DNA of 64,000 nucleotides from Vreelandella sedimenti (GTDB lineage Bacteria; Pseudomonadota; Gammaproteobacteria; Pseudomonadales; Halomonadaceae), in the NCBI RefSeq assembly GCF_013416325.1, contig NZ_JACCGK010000014.1, positions 94,058 through 158,057 on the forward strand, written 5' to 3'. The notes beneath the pieces were generated by a model, which worked only from the letters and a program-made list of their open reading frames with translations, did no database searches and was not told where the DNA came from. Every line of letters starts with the position of its first letter. Within the stretch, counting starts at the first letter, position 1. The translations under genes and the position numbers were made by a program. Below, piece after piece: positions 15,660 to 23,818 of the stretch.

Positions 15660-15758
15660 GTGCCAGGGCAGGTTGTAGCGAGGGTCTTTCGACATGGATG
15701 TCGAAAGTAGCGCCCACGGATGGGTTCACAGCGCCCTCGCGGAAACCTGTCCTGGCAC
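15660..15758 (-). repeat. structured repeat element, copy 2 (between cobG and cobH)
   Basis: A 99-base element in inverted orientation relative to copy 1. Its ends GTGCCAGGGCAGG and CCTGTCCTGGCAC pair with one mismatch. The nested GCGAGGG/CCCTCGC arms are as in copy 1, but the inner hairpin is CTTTCGAC/GTCGAAAG instead of TTTTCCC/GGGAAAA. The two copies flank cobH-cobI-cobJ. Confidence 0.75.
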
Positions 15759-15802
15759 TCAGCTACCAAGTATATAAGCCGCTATTTTTAACTCCGGCAA
15801 AC

Positions 15803-16954
15803 CTAACTGCTTTCGCTGAGCTTTTTTATAACATCCAACGCCTCACACTCGGTGAGGCCTGTCTTAACCGGGGTGCTATCGGCACCGCCGTTAACAACAA
15901 CATTAAATCGACCTGCTTGCCCGACCAAGCACACATCGACTGGGGCGCGACGGGCGCAGCCTTTAGAGCAGCCAGATATATGCACCGTTCCTTCCACCCA
16001 GCCGCTTAGCTTCTCGGCAAGCGGCTGGGTGGCGACACTCGCCTGTTCGCAGTAGGGCGCGCCGGGGCAGGCGTCCATCGCTAGCCGCGGGTCGCTATTA
16101 TGACGGATCAAGCCATCAATCGCGGGTAGTGTATCGCAATCCTTCAACAACAGCCGCCGCCAGGGAGTGACCTGCACGACGCGGGCACTTGATTGGGAGA
16201 CAGCCTCGCGAAGCGTTTCAACCGCCACCCGACCAAAAGGCAGGCCAATCACCATGCCCTCGCGATGTTCGCCCAGCGCCAGCTTCTCACCGGGGAGCGC
16301 GGGGGCGGTATCAGCAGGAGCCCAGTCGGGCAGCGGTGCTGTATGCCGCCGCATACGGCCTGACTCCCAGCCGCCGCTGTCCACAAACCAGTGGGTCAGG
16401 CGTATCAGTTGCTCGACGGCGGCCTCGGTATCGTTCACCGCCGTGCCTTGCGCGTAGCCATCGGCGCGTACCAGTAGGCCGCCTTCCCTTGAGCGCTCGA
16501 TTCGAAAATCAGCGGCGCTGTCGCCAAGCACCGGCGCTTTTCCCGCATCAATCGCAATGCCCACCTTGCCAGGCATGGTGGCTAATTCGCTACCCCGCGT
16601 TTGCAACAGGCGGGCAATGGTATGGGTGTCATCGCCCTTTTGCCAGGCCGGCGCCAGCATCAGTTGGGGCTGACGTTCTGCTTCCGGGTCGGCGCTGACC
16701 AACTGATGTTCCACCAGAAACGCCATCAGCGGCGGCCAGCTTTCGTCGGTCACCCCACGCAGCTGCAGGTTGGCCCGGCTGGTTAGCTCGATCAAACCGC
16801 TGCCGAAGGTCTCGGCGGCGTCGCACAGTGCCAATACCTGCTCCCGCGATAGCTCACCCAGCAGTGGGCGCACGCGTACAAGCCAACCATCGCCGGTGGC
16901 CATGGGTCGCCAGGCGCCGGGACACCAGCCTTTAATGCGCAGGCTGGGCAACAT
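15803..16954 (-). CDS. cobG: precorrin-3B synthase
   Basis: CobG is the oxygen-using Fe-S/siroheme-type enzyme that hydroxylates C20 of precorrin-3A and forms the gamma-lactone of precorrin-3B; it is specific to the aerobic route. The 383-residue protein has the ferredoxin-like half-domain of nitrite/sulphite reductases and the [4Fe-4S] ligands CPGAPYCEQA and GCSKGCARR. The start is taken as ATG 16954 (MLPSLRIKGWCPGAWRP), the family N-terminus; the longer frame to 17140 is a shadow of cobN. It overlaps the end of cobN by 23 bases. Confidence 0.92.
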   Translation of the reverse strand: MLPSLRIKGWCPGAWRPMATGDGWLVRVRPLLGELSREQVLALCDAAETFGSGLIELTSRANLQLRGVTDESWPPLMAFLVEHQLVSADPEAERQPQLMLAPAWQKGDDTHTIARLLQTRGSELATMPGKVGIAIDAGKAPVLGDSAADFRIERSREGGLLVRADGYAQGTAVNDTEAAVEQLIRLTHWFVDSGGWESGRMRRHTAPLPDWAPADTAPALPGEKLALGEHREGMVIGLPFGRVAVETLREAVSQSSARVVQVTPWRRLLLKDCDTLPAIDGLIRHNSDPRLAMDACPGAPYCEQASVATQPLAEKLSGWVEGTVHISGCSKGCARRAPVDVCLVGQAGRFNVVVNGGADSTPVKTGLTECEALDVIKKLSESS

Positions 16955-19900
16955 GACCACTGGACTCTTTGGCTTCGTCCATTTCCAGCAGCAGATCCTG
17001 CAGCGCCTCACCGTGCTCGCCGGGGGCTTGCCACATGCCCCGCTGGGCGGCTTCGAGTAACCGTTCGGCCATCTCTTCCAGGGCGGCCGGGTTGTGCTCG
17101 CGTAGGAACTGCTGATTGTCGGCGTCGAGCACCAGGGCATCGCTCACCTGGGCGTACTGGTAGTCGGCAATCAGATCGGTGGTGGCGTCGTAGGCGAACA
17201 GGTAGTCCACCGTGGCGGCCATCTCAAAGGCGCCTTTGTAGCCGTGCTCGCGCATGGCGTTGATCCACTTGGGATTCAACACGCGCGAGCGAATCACCTT
17301 CGCCAGTTCTTCTTTCAGGGTGCGAATCTTGGGCATCGCGGGGTTGGCGTGGTCGGCGTGGTAAATCTCCGGCGCCTTGTCGCTCAGCGAGCGGGTGGCG
17401 TTGGCCATGCCGCCCTGGAAGGCGTAATAGCTGTTGGAATCGAGGATATCGTGCTCGCGGTTATCCTGGTTTTGCATTACCGCATCCAGCCCCTGGAGCT
17501 GCTGCTCGAAGGCGCCGCGTGCGGCCTTGCCCGACTCCTTAAACTGGCCGTAGGCGTAGGCACCCGCATCCATATAGGCCTCGGCTAAATCGTCGGCGCT
17601 GTCCCAAGAGCGGTTTTCTATCAGCCGGTTTAAGCCCGCGCCGTATTCGCCAGGCTTACTGCCAAATATTCGGTAGCTCGCCTCTTGAGCAGCCATCTCG
17701 GGGCTTAGCCCCTGCTCTTCCAGTGCTTGCTGGCGGGAAAGCACCGCCTCGCGGATAGTGTTGCTGTTGCCCGGCTCTTCATAGCTCGCCACCGCCTGCA
17801 CGGCGGCGTCAAACAGGCGAATCACGTTAGGGAAGGCGTCGCGGAAGAACCCGGACACCCGCAGCGTGACATCGACCCGTGGGCGATTGAGCAGCATCGA
17901 GGGAATGACTTCAAAGTCGCTCACCCGCTGAGAGCCCAGCGACCAGATGGGTCGCACGCCCATTAGCGCGAAGGCCTGGGCGATGTCATCGCCGCCGGTG
18001 CGCATGGTGGCGGTACCCCAGATGGATAGCCCCAACCGCCGCGGGTAGTCACCGTGATCCTGCAGATAGCGTTCGACAAACGCCTGAGCGGATTTTTCGC
18101 CCAGCGTCCAGGCGGCGGGAGATGGAATCGAGCGGTTATCGACGCTGAAAAAGTTGCGCCCGGTGGGTAGCGTATCCAAGCGCCCCCGGCTGGGCGCACC
18201 GCTGGGCCCGGCGGGTACGAAGATGCCTTCAAGGCCGTCGAGCAGCGACTGAAGCTCCATCTTCACGCCGCGCTGCATGGTGACCCACAGCTGGTCTCGG
18301 GCGTAGCGCAGCTGCGCTGCCGTGTCGGGGTAATCCTGGGCCAGGCCATCCAGGCAGCCGTTTGCCAAGACGTAGTCGGCCACCCAGCGCTCGGCCAGCA
18401 GTTCCAGGCGTTCGCGGGCATCCGCCCCGGTACGCCAGGGGGTATCGAGCTGTTGGCTTAAAATAGCCGGCTCAGGCCCTTGCCAGGGCTCGCTAGCGGC
18501 GGCTAGCGGATCAAAATCCAAGCCTAAATCGCTGGCCAGGTTGTGCAGCAGGCCGCGGCTTGCCACCGCTTCGCCACGGGGTAGTCGCAACAGTGCCACC
18601 AAGGTGCCCACCCGCTTCTCTTCCGGCGGCAGCGTGCCAAGAATATGCAGGCCGTGACGGATCTGCGATTCTTTGATGTCGCACAGGAAGGTATCCAGCG
18701 CGTTGAGAATCTCAGCCTCACATTCACCGCTCGCCACGTGGGCCAGCTCCTGATCGATACCGGTATCACGCAGGTGAGCGAGAATCTGGCTACGTATCAA
18801 CGCTTCCCGGCGGGGATCCATATCCAGCGCTTGATAATATTCGTCGGTGAGCGTTTCAAGCTCGGCCATGGGGCCGTAGAGTTCGGCCCGCGCCAGCGGC
18901 GGCATCAGGTGGTCGATAATCACCGCCTGACTGCGCCGCTTGGCCTGGGCACCCTCGCCGGGGTCGTTGACGATAAACGGATAAAAGTGCGGCAGCGGCC
19001 CCAGGGCTATATCCGGCCAGCAGTCGGCGCTCAGGGCGATGCTTTTGCCCGGCAGCCACTCCAGGTTACCGTGCTTACCGACGTGGATGACCGCATCGAC
19101 CTGGTAGTGCGCGCGCAGCCAAAAATAAAACGCCAGGTAGCTGTGCGGCGGCGCCAGCTCCAGATCGTGATAGGACTGGGTGAGATCGTCGATAAAGTCG
19201 CGTTCCGGCTGGATACCCACGAAGGTCTCCCCCAGACGAATACCCGCGATCATCAGGCGCCCCTGGCGACACTTGGGGTCTTCATGAGGCGCGCCCCAGC
19301 GCGTCCATACGGTTTCCTGCAGCTCGCTGGACAGGGTTTGAAACCACGCCAGATAATCATCAACGCTGATGCTCTGCCAGCAGGCGCGCTGGTCGAGGCT
19401 TCCGTGATCGTTGGTTACCGCGCCCTGAAGCTGGCGGATCAATTCATCGCCGTTTTCCGGCAGCTCGCTGAGCGGGTAACCCGCCACCTTCAGGGCGCTG
19501 AGAATCTGCAGCGTCGATGCGGGCGTATCCAGCCCGACGCCGTTACCAATGCGGCCATCGCGATTGGGGTAGTTGGCCATGATCAGCGCGACACGCTTCT
19601 GCCCGTTGGGGGTTAAGCGCAGCGAACAAATCCGCCGCGCCAGCTCGGCCACAAAGGCGGCCCGCTCCGGATGGATGACGTGGTGGGTCACCGCCAGCTG
19701 GCAGCTCGGGCTGTAGTGGGCTTCGGCTTTAAAGCCCACCGCCCGGGTGATGATGCGGCCATCCATCTCGGGGAGCACCACCTGCATTGCCACATCGCGG
19801 CTATGCAGGCCCGCGGCCATGCCCTGCCAGTCTTCGCTAGTGCTGCTGGCAAGAATCGCCTGGAGCACCACGGGTCGGCCTACAAAGAGGTTGTCAGGTA

Positions 19901-20762
19901 ATTCTTCCCCCAGGGCATCCAGCCCGTCGGCATTGCGATTGACCGCAAAACTGGTGGTATTAATCACCAGCATGGCGCCGGTCTGCTCAATCAGGTGATT
20001 GATAAAATCAATGCACGGCCCTTCTTTCAGGGACGCCACGGCCACCGCCAACGGCTCAAGCCCCTGGTCTTTAAGCGCGGCCAGCAATCCGTCGGGTACG
20101 GCGGTATTCGCCCCCTGCAAATGGCTGCGATAAAACAGCAGCAGACACACCGGCCGCCCGGGCACCTGACGATCGCGCCACTCGCTGAGGCTGGACGCCT
20201 GCTGCTCCTGCGACGCATAAATCACCGCTGGCGGAATGACCTTGGGCTCCTGCCAGTCACCCAACGGCTTATCCATACACTCGCTGGCGACAAAGCGCAG
20301 CAGTTGCTCGGCGTTATCGGCGCCGCCCTCCCGCAGGTAGCGCCACACGCGGTACGCGTCATCAAAGGCGATGGTGGAGTCCTCCAGCAGGGCGTCATCC
20401 GGGGCATCGCAGCCCGGCACCAGTATCAGCTGGCGCTCGGGTTTCGCCGCCGCCCAGGCCAGCAGGCGTTCGTGGCCGTACTGCCAGTAGGCCTTGCCGC
20501 CCAGCAGCGAGACGATGACCAACTGAGCCTTTTCCAGCACCCGATCTTCGTAGAGATCGTAGGCGGCCGGTTTTACCAGGTTCATCCAGTTGGCCAGCCG
20601 CACCGAGGGGTACGCCTCGCCCAGACGATCCACCGCCTGAGCCAGCGCCGACAGATTGCTATCGGCGGCGGAGAGTATCACGACCTCGGCGGGGCTCTGT
20701 TCCAGGTCGATGATGCCTTCATCATCGACAAAGCCTCCGGGCTTGGCGGCAAATAAGTGCAT
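16932..20762 (-). CDS. cobN: cobaltochelatase large subunit
   Basis: CobN is the substrate-binding subunit of the ATP-dependent cobaltochelatase that inserts Co2+ into hydrogenobyrinate a,c-diamide. The 1276-residue length is usual. It begins MHLFAAKPGGFVDDEGIIDL, the family N-terminus, and carries the conserved GRIGNGVGLDTPAS, VIHVGKHGNLEWLPGKS and WGTATMRTGGDDIAQA blocks. It needs AAA+ and VWA partner subunits; here the chlID gene four genes upstream is the obvious source. Its ATG touches the cobW stop codon. Large plus-strand open frames opposite this gene are shadows. Confidence 0.96.
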   Translation of the reverse strand: MHLFAAKPGGFVDDEGIIDLEQSPAEVVILSAADSNLSALAQAVDRLGEAYPSVRLANWMNLVKPAAYDLYEDRVLEKAQLVIVSLLGGKAYWQYGHERLLAWAAAKPERQLILVPGCDAPDDALLEDSTIAFDDAYRVWRYLREGGADNAEQLLRFVASECMDKPLGDWQEPKVIPPAVIYASQEQQASSLSEWRDRQVPGRPVCLLLFYRSHLQGANTAVPDGLLAALKDQGLEPLAVAVASLKEGPCIDFINHLIEQTGAMLVINTTSFAVNRNADGLDALGEELPDNLFVGRPVVLQAILASSTSEDWQGMAAGLHSRDVAMQVVLPEMDGRIITRAVGFKAEAHYSPSCQLAVTHHVIHPERAAFVAELARRICSLRLTPNGQKRVALIMANYPNRDGRIGNGVGLDTPASTLQILSALKVAGYPLSELPENGDELIRQLQGAVTNDHGSLDQRACWQSISVDDYLAWFQTLSSELQETVWTRWGAPHEDPKCRQGRLMIAGIRLGETFVGIQPERDFIDDLTQSYHDLELAPPHSYLAFYFWLRAHYQVDAVIHVGKHGNLEWLPGKSIALSADCWPDIALGPLPHFYPFIVNDPGEGAQAKRRSQAVIIDHLMPPLARAELYGPMAELETLTDEYYQALDMDPRREALIRSQILAHLRDTGIDQELAHVASGECEAEILNALDTFLCDIKESQIRHGLHILGTLPPEEKRVGTLVALLRLPRGEAVASRGLLHNLASDLGLDFDPLAAASEPWQGPEPAILSQQLDTPWRTGADARERLELLAERWVADYVLANGCLDGLAQDYPDTAAQLRYARDQLWVTMQRGVKMELQSLLDGLEGIFVPAGPSGAPSRGRLDTLPTGRNFFSVDNRSIPSPAAWTLGEKSAQAFVERYLQDHGDYPRRLGLSIWGTATMRTGGDDIAQAFALMGVRPIWSLGSQRVSDFEVIPSMLLNRPRVDVTLRVSGFFRDAFPNVIRLFDAAVQAVASYEEPGNSNTIREAVLSRQQALEEQGLSPEMAAQEASYRIFGSKPGEYGAGLNRLIENRSWDSADDLAEAYMDAGAYAYGQFKESGKAARGAFEQQLQGLDAVMQNQDNREHDILDSNSYYAFQGGMANATRSLSDKAPEIYHADHANPAMPKIRTLKEELAKVIRSRVLNPKWINAMREHGYKGAFEMAATVDYLFAYDATTDLIADYQYAQVSDALVLDADNQQFLREHNPAALEEMAERLLEAAQRGMWQAPGEHGEALQDLLLEMDEAKESSGHVAQPAH

Positions 20763-21868
20763 TAGGTAGCCGTTTGAACCTCTGCTTCAGCTAACGCTTC
20801 ACGCAGCGCTGCGCTGTCCAGGGTTTTGCCTATAATCACTAGCTGGGTTTGGCGGATTTCGTCCTCAGTCCACAGCCGGTCGAAGTAGCCTTCCAGGCGC
20901 TCACCCACCGCCTGGATGACCCGACGCATGGGTTTGCCGGGAATCGCCGCAAAGCCCTTGGCGCGGTAGATCTCGTGGCTTTTCAGCAGCTGTTGCAGCT
21001 TGTCGGCCAGGATATCGCCATCGACTTCGCCCAGGGTGATCACGCAGGAATCAAAGTTATCGTGGGCGTGGTCGTGGTGCGCGCCTTCGGCGTGGTGCTT
21101 ATCGTGATGATTGGTGATGCTATCTATATGCTCTTCGCTGGCCGCGCCGATGCCCATCAGCGCTTCCAGTTGGGTGGTGTTAGTGGTCAGGGTCTGATTG
21201 ATAAACAGCGTTTTCACCGAGGCAGTCACCCGCGCCTGAATCACCGCTTCCACCTTTGTGCGCTCGTCCGGGCTGAGCAGATCGGCCTTGCTGACCAGCA
21301 CCAGATCCGCCGCGCTTAGCTGATCATCGAGCAGCTCGCGCAGGCTGGGGTCATGATCCAGGCTCTCGTCTGCGAGGCGCTGGGCTGCTACCTTATCCAC
21401 GTCGCTGGCATAGCGCCCGGCAGCCACGGCGGGGCCGTCGATCACGGTAATAATCGCATCCACGGTGCAGTGCTGGCGCACATCCGGCCAGTTGAACGCC
21501 TGCACCAGCGGCTTGGGCAGCGCTAGGCCGCTGGTTTCGATCAGGATGTGGTCGATATCGCCGCGTCGGGCGACCAGCTTTTTCATGACCGGCAGAAACT
21601 CCTCTTCCACGGTGCAGCAGATACAGCCGTTGGCCAGTTCATAGATGCTGCCGTCTTCACCGTCTAGCTGCCCAGCTTCGCTACCCTCTTCACACCCCAG
21701 CGCACAGCCGCGCAGCAGGCTGGAGTCGATATCCTGCTCGCCGAACTCATTGACGATCACGGCGATCCGCTTGCCGGTCACCTGACGCAGAATATTGGCC
21801 AACAGCGTGGTTTTGCCGCTGCCGAGAAAACCGGTCACGACCGTGGCAGGAATCTTATTCAATTGCAT
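20762..21868 (-). CDS. cobW: CobW, cobalt-handling GTPase (COG0523)
   Basis: A G3E-family GTPase thought to deliver cobalt to the chelatase. Visible are the P-loop GFLGSGKTT (13-21), the metal-binding GCICC motif, the GTPase SKAD motif, and a His-rich stretch (HHDKHHAEGAHHDHAHD) between the GTPase and C-terminal domains that could bind cobalt. The protein is 368 residues. Its position between cobB and cobN, with overlaps on both sides, supports the cobalt role over the zinc role of other COG0523 proteins. Confidence 0.93.
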   Translation of the reverse strand: MQLNKIPATVVTGFLGSGKTTLLANILRQVTGKRIAVIVNEFGEQDIDSSLLRGCALGCEEGSEAGQLDGEDGSIYELANGCICCTVEEEFLPVMKKLVARRGDIDHILIETSGLALPKPLVQAFNWPDVRQHCTVDAIITVIDGPAVAAGRYASDVDKVAAQRLADESLDHDPSLRELLDDQLSAADLVLVSKADLLSPDERTKVEAVIQARVTASVKTLFINQTLTTNTTQLEALMGIGAASEEHIDSITNHHDKHHAEGAHHDHAHDNFDSCVITLGEVDGDILADKLQQLLKSHEIYRAKGFAAIPGKPMRRVIQAVGERLEGYFDRLWTEDEIRQTQLVIIGKTLDSAALREALAEAEVQTAT

Positions 21869-23225
21869 AGGTAAATGCCTCGCTGTGTTGCGGTTCGCAG
21901 TACGCCGGGCTGGCAGAAAAAAGCCTTGCCACAGCGTCAGGATTATTAGGGAAAAACAGATGTAAATAGGTCGCCGTCAGGCGCTTTTGACGGTAAATCG
22001 CCTCCCCCGGTGCGGGGTGCCGCTGGCGTCGCCCGTGGCCAATCGGCTCGGGGGTGCCTTCTGCCATGGAACGGTGGTGCGCATGGCCGCGAACCGGGCC
22101 TTCCGGCAGCTCGGCGGTTTGCATCCCCTGGCAGCCGCGACGCCCGCGCATGGCCCCCTGTCCAGGCAGCAGGCCCAACATGGTATGGGTGATATCGTCG
22201 TAGTCGGTCAGGGTTTCCAGGCAGTACAGCAGCCCGCCACACTCGGCCAGAATGGGCTTGTCGGCGCTATAGAACGCCTCAATGGCTGCGCGCATGGCGG
22301 TGTTATCCGCCAACTGCTGGGCGTGAAGCTCCGGGTAGCCTCCTGGCAGCCACAGCGCATCGCACTCAGGCAGGCGGCTATCCGTTAACGGCGAGAAAAA
22401 GCGCAGCGTGGCGCCCATCTGCTCCAGCAGGTCGAGATTGGCCTGATAGACGAAGCTGAAGGCGGCGTCCCGGGCTACGCCAATGGCGTGGCCTTTGAGC
22501 AACGGCTTAACGGCCGCAAGCTGTTCGTGGGGGGCGGTAAAGATCACTGGTGAAAGCGCCGAGAGCGCGTCCAGTAGCCCCGCCGCTTCCAGCGCTTTGG
22601 CACCGGCTTCAAAGCGGGCTTCCAGATCCTCGCGAATCTCCGCCGCCTGCACGAGGCCCAGGTGGCGCTCGGGGAGTGATAGCGCGGGGTCGCGCGGCAC
22701 GGCAGCCAGCAGAGGAATCGTCGCTGGCAGCGCGCCTTCGATCAGCTCGCGGTGGCGCTGCGAGCCGCAAGCATTGGCGATAAGCCCGGCGATATGGATG
22801 TCGTCGCGAAAGCTAACCAGCCCCGAAACCAGTGCGGCGGCGGTCTGGGCCATGCCTTTTACATCCATGACGATCGCCATGGGAACATCGAACAGGGCCG
22901 CCAGATCAGCGCTGGAGGGCTCGCCGTCGAACAGTCCCATGGCGCCTTCCACCAGGATCAAGTCCGCTTCACAGGCGGCATCATAAAAGCGCTGGCGGCA
23001 GTAGGCCTCGCCTGCCATCCATAGATCCAACTGATCCACCGGCTGGCCGGAGGCCTGGGCCAATATCTGCGGATCCAGGTAGTCCGGGCCAGTCTTGAAC
23101 ACCCGCACCACCTTGCCCTGGTTGCGCAGCAGACGCGCCAAGCCCGCTGTGACGGTGGTTTTGCCCTGGCCTGAGGCCGGGGCAGCGATAAACAGCGCGG
23201 GGCAGCTTACGGTCGCTGTGCTCAT
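21855..23225 (-). CDS. cobB: hydrogenobyrinate a,c-diamide synthase
   Basis: CobB amidates the a and c side chains with glutamine and ATP before cobalt insertion. The 456-residue protein has an N-terminal P-loop ATPase/ligase domain (IAAPASGQGKTTVTAGL, then LILVEGAMGLFDG) and a C-terminal triad amidotransferase domain with the nucleophile region AECGGLLYCLETL, preceded by LWLPGGYPELHA. It overlaps cobW by 14 bases and its start overlaps the cobO stop, so cobO, cobB, cobW and cobN form one coupled run. Confidence 0.95.
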   Translation of the reverse strand: MSTATVSCPALFIAAPASGQGKTTVTAGLARLLRNQGKVVRVFKTGPDYLDPQILAQASGQPVDQLDLWMAGEAYCRQRFYDAACEADLILVEGAMGLFDGEPSSADLAALFDVPMAIVMDVKGMAQTAAALVSGLVSFRDDIHIAGLIANACGSQRHRELIEGALPATIPLLAAVPRDPALSLPERHLGLVQAAEIREDLEARFEAGAKALEAAGLLDALSALSPVIFTAPHEQLAAVKPLLKGHAIGVARDAAFSFVYQANLDLLEQMGATLRFFSPLTDSRLPECDALWLPGGYPELHAQQLADNTAMRAAIEAFYSADKPILAECGGLLYCLETLTDYDDITHTMLGLLPGQGAMRGRRGCQGMQTAELPEGPVRGHAHHRSMAEGTPEPIGHGRRQRHPAPGEAIYRQKRLTATYLHLFFPNNPDAVARLFSASPAYCEPQHSEAFTYAIE

Positions 23226-23818
23226 CAGTATTCGATCCCCGCCTGGGCTTTGATACCGCCGCGAAAGGCGTGGCGCTCGTCCTGAACGACACTGATGGTA
23301 TCGGCGATTTCCTGCAGCGGCGTGGCCATAGTGCGTCCGGTAATGATGACGTTCTGGTGCGCCGGGCGGCGCTTAAGCGCTTCCACCACCGGCTTGGGGT
23401 CGAGATAGCCGTACTTGAACATATAGCTCATCTCGTCCAGCACGATCATATGATAGGCAGGGTTCTCCAGCAGCCCTTTGGCGACCTCCCAGGCGGCTTG
23501 GGCAGCTTCGATATCCCGCTCGCGGTTCTGGGTTTCCCAGGTAAAGCCGTGGCCCATGATGTGCCAGTCGAGCTTGGGATGATCGCGAAAGAACAGGTAC
23601 TCGCCGGTTTCGCGGCGGCCTTTGATGAACTGGATCACCGCGCACTGCTGGCCGTGCCCCAACGAGCGTGCCATGGTGCCGAAGGCGGAGCTGCTTTTGC
23701 CCTTACCGTTGCCTTTCAGCAAAATCAGCACGCCGCGCTCTTCCGTCGCCTTGCTGATGCGCTCATCGACCACGTCTTTTTTACGCTGCATGCGATCTAA
23801 ATGGCTTGCGTCGCTCAT
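23225..23818 (-). CDS. cobO: cob(I)yrinic acid a,c-diamide adenosyltransferase (CobA/CobO/BtuR type)
   Basis: Attaches the 5'-deoxyadenosyl ligand to the reduced cobalt of corrinoids using ATP. The 197-residue protein is of the CobO/BtuR class: GVLILLKGNGKGKSSSAFG is the characteristic glycine-rich nucleotide loop, followed by VIQFIKGRRETGE, IVLDEMSYMFKYGYLD and NVIITGR. The N-terminal MQRKKDVVDERI helix is also typical. Its start overlaps the chlID stop by four bases. Confidence 0.96.
   Translation of the reverse strand: MSDASHLDRMQRKKDVVDERISKATEERGVLILLKGNGKGKSSSAFGTMARSLGHGQQCAVIQFIKGRRETGEYLFFRDHPKLDWHIMGHGFTWETQNRERDIEAAQAAWEVAKGLLENPAYHMIVLDEMSYMFKYGYLDPKPVVEALKRRPAHQNVIITGRTMATPLQEIADTISVVQDERHAFRGGIKAQAGIEY

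Noticed and set aside
18645..20756. Long plus-strand open frames (323 and 253 codons) opposite cobN
   Set aside because: They lie wholly within a clear 1276-residue CobN on the other strand, have no ribosome site or recognisable domain, and are the expected antisense frames of GC-rich coding DNA.
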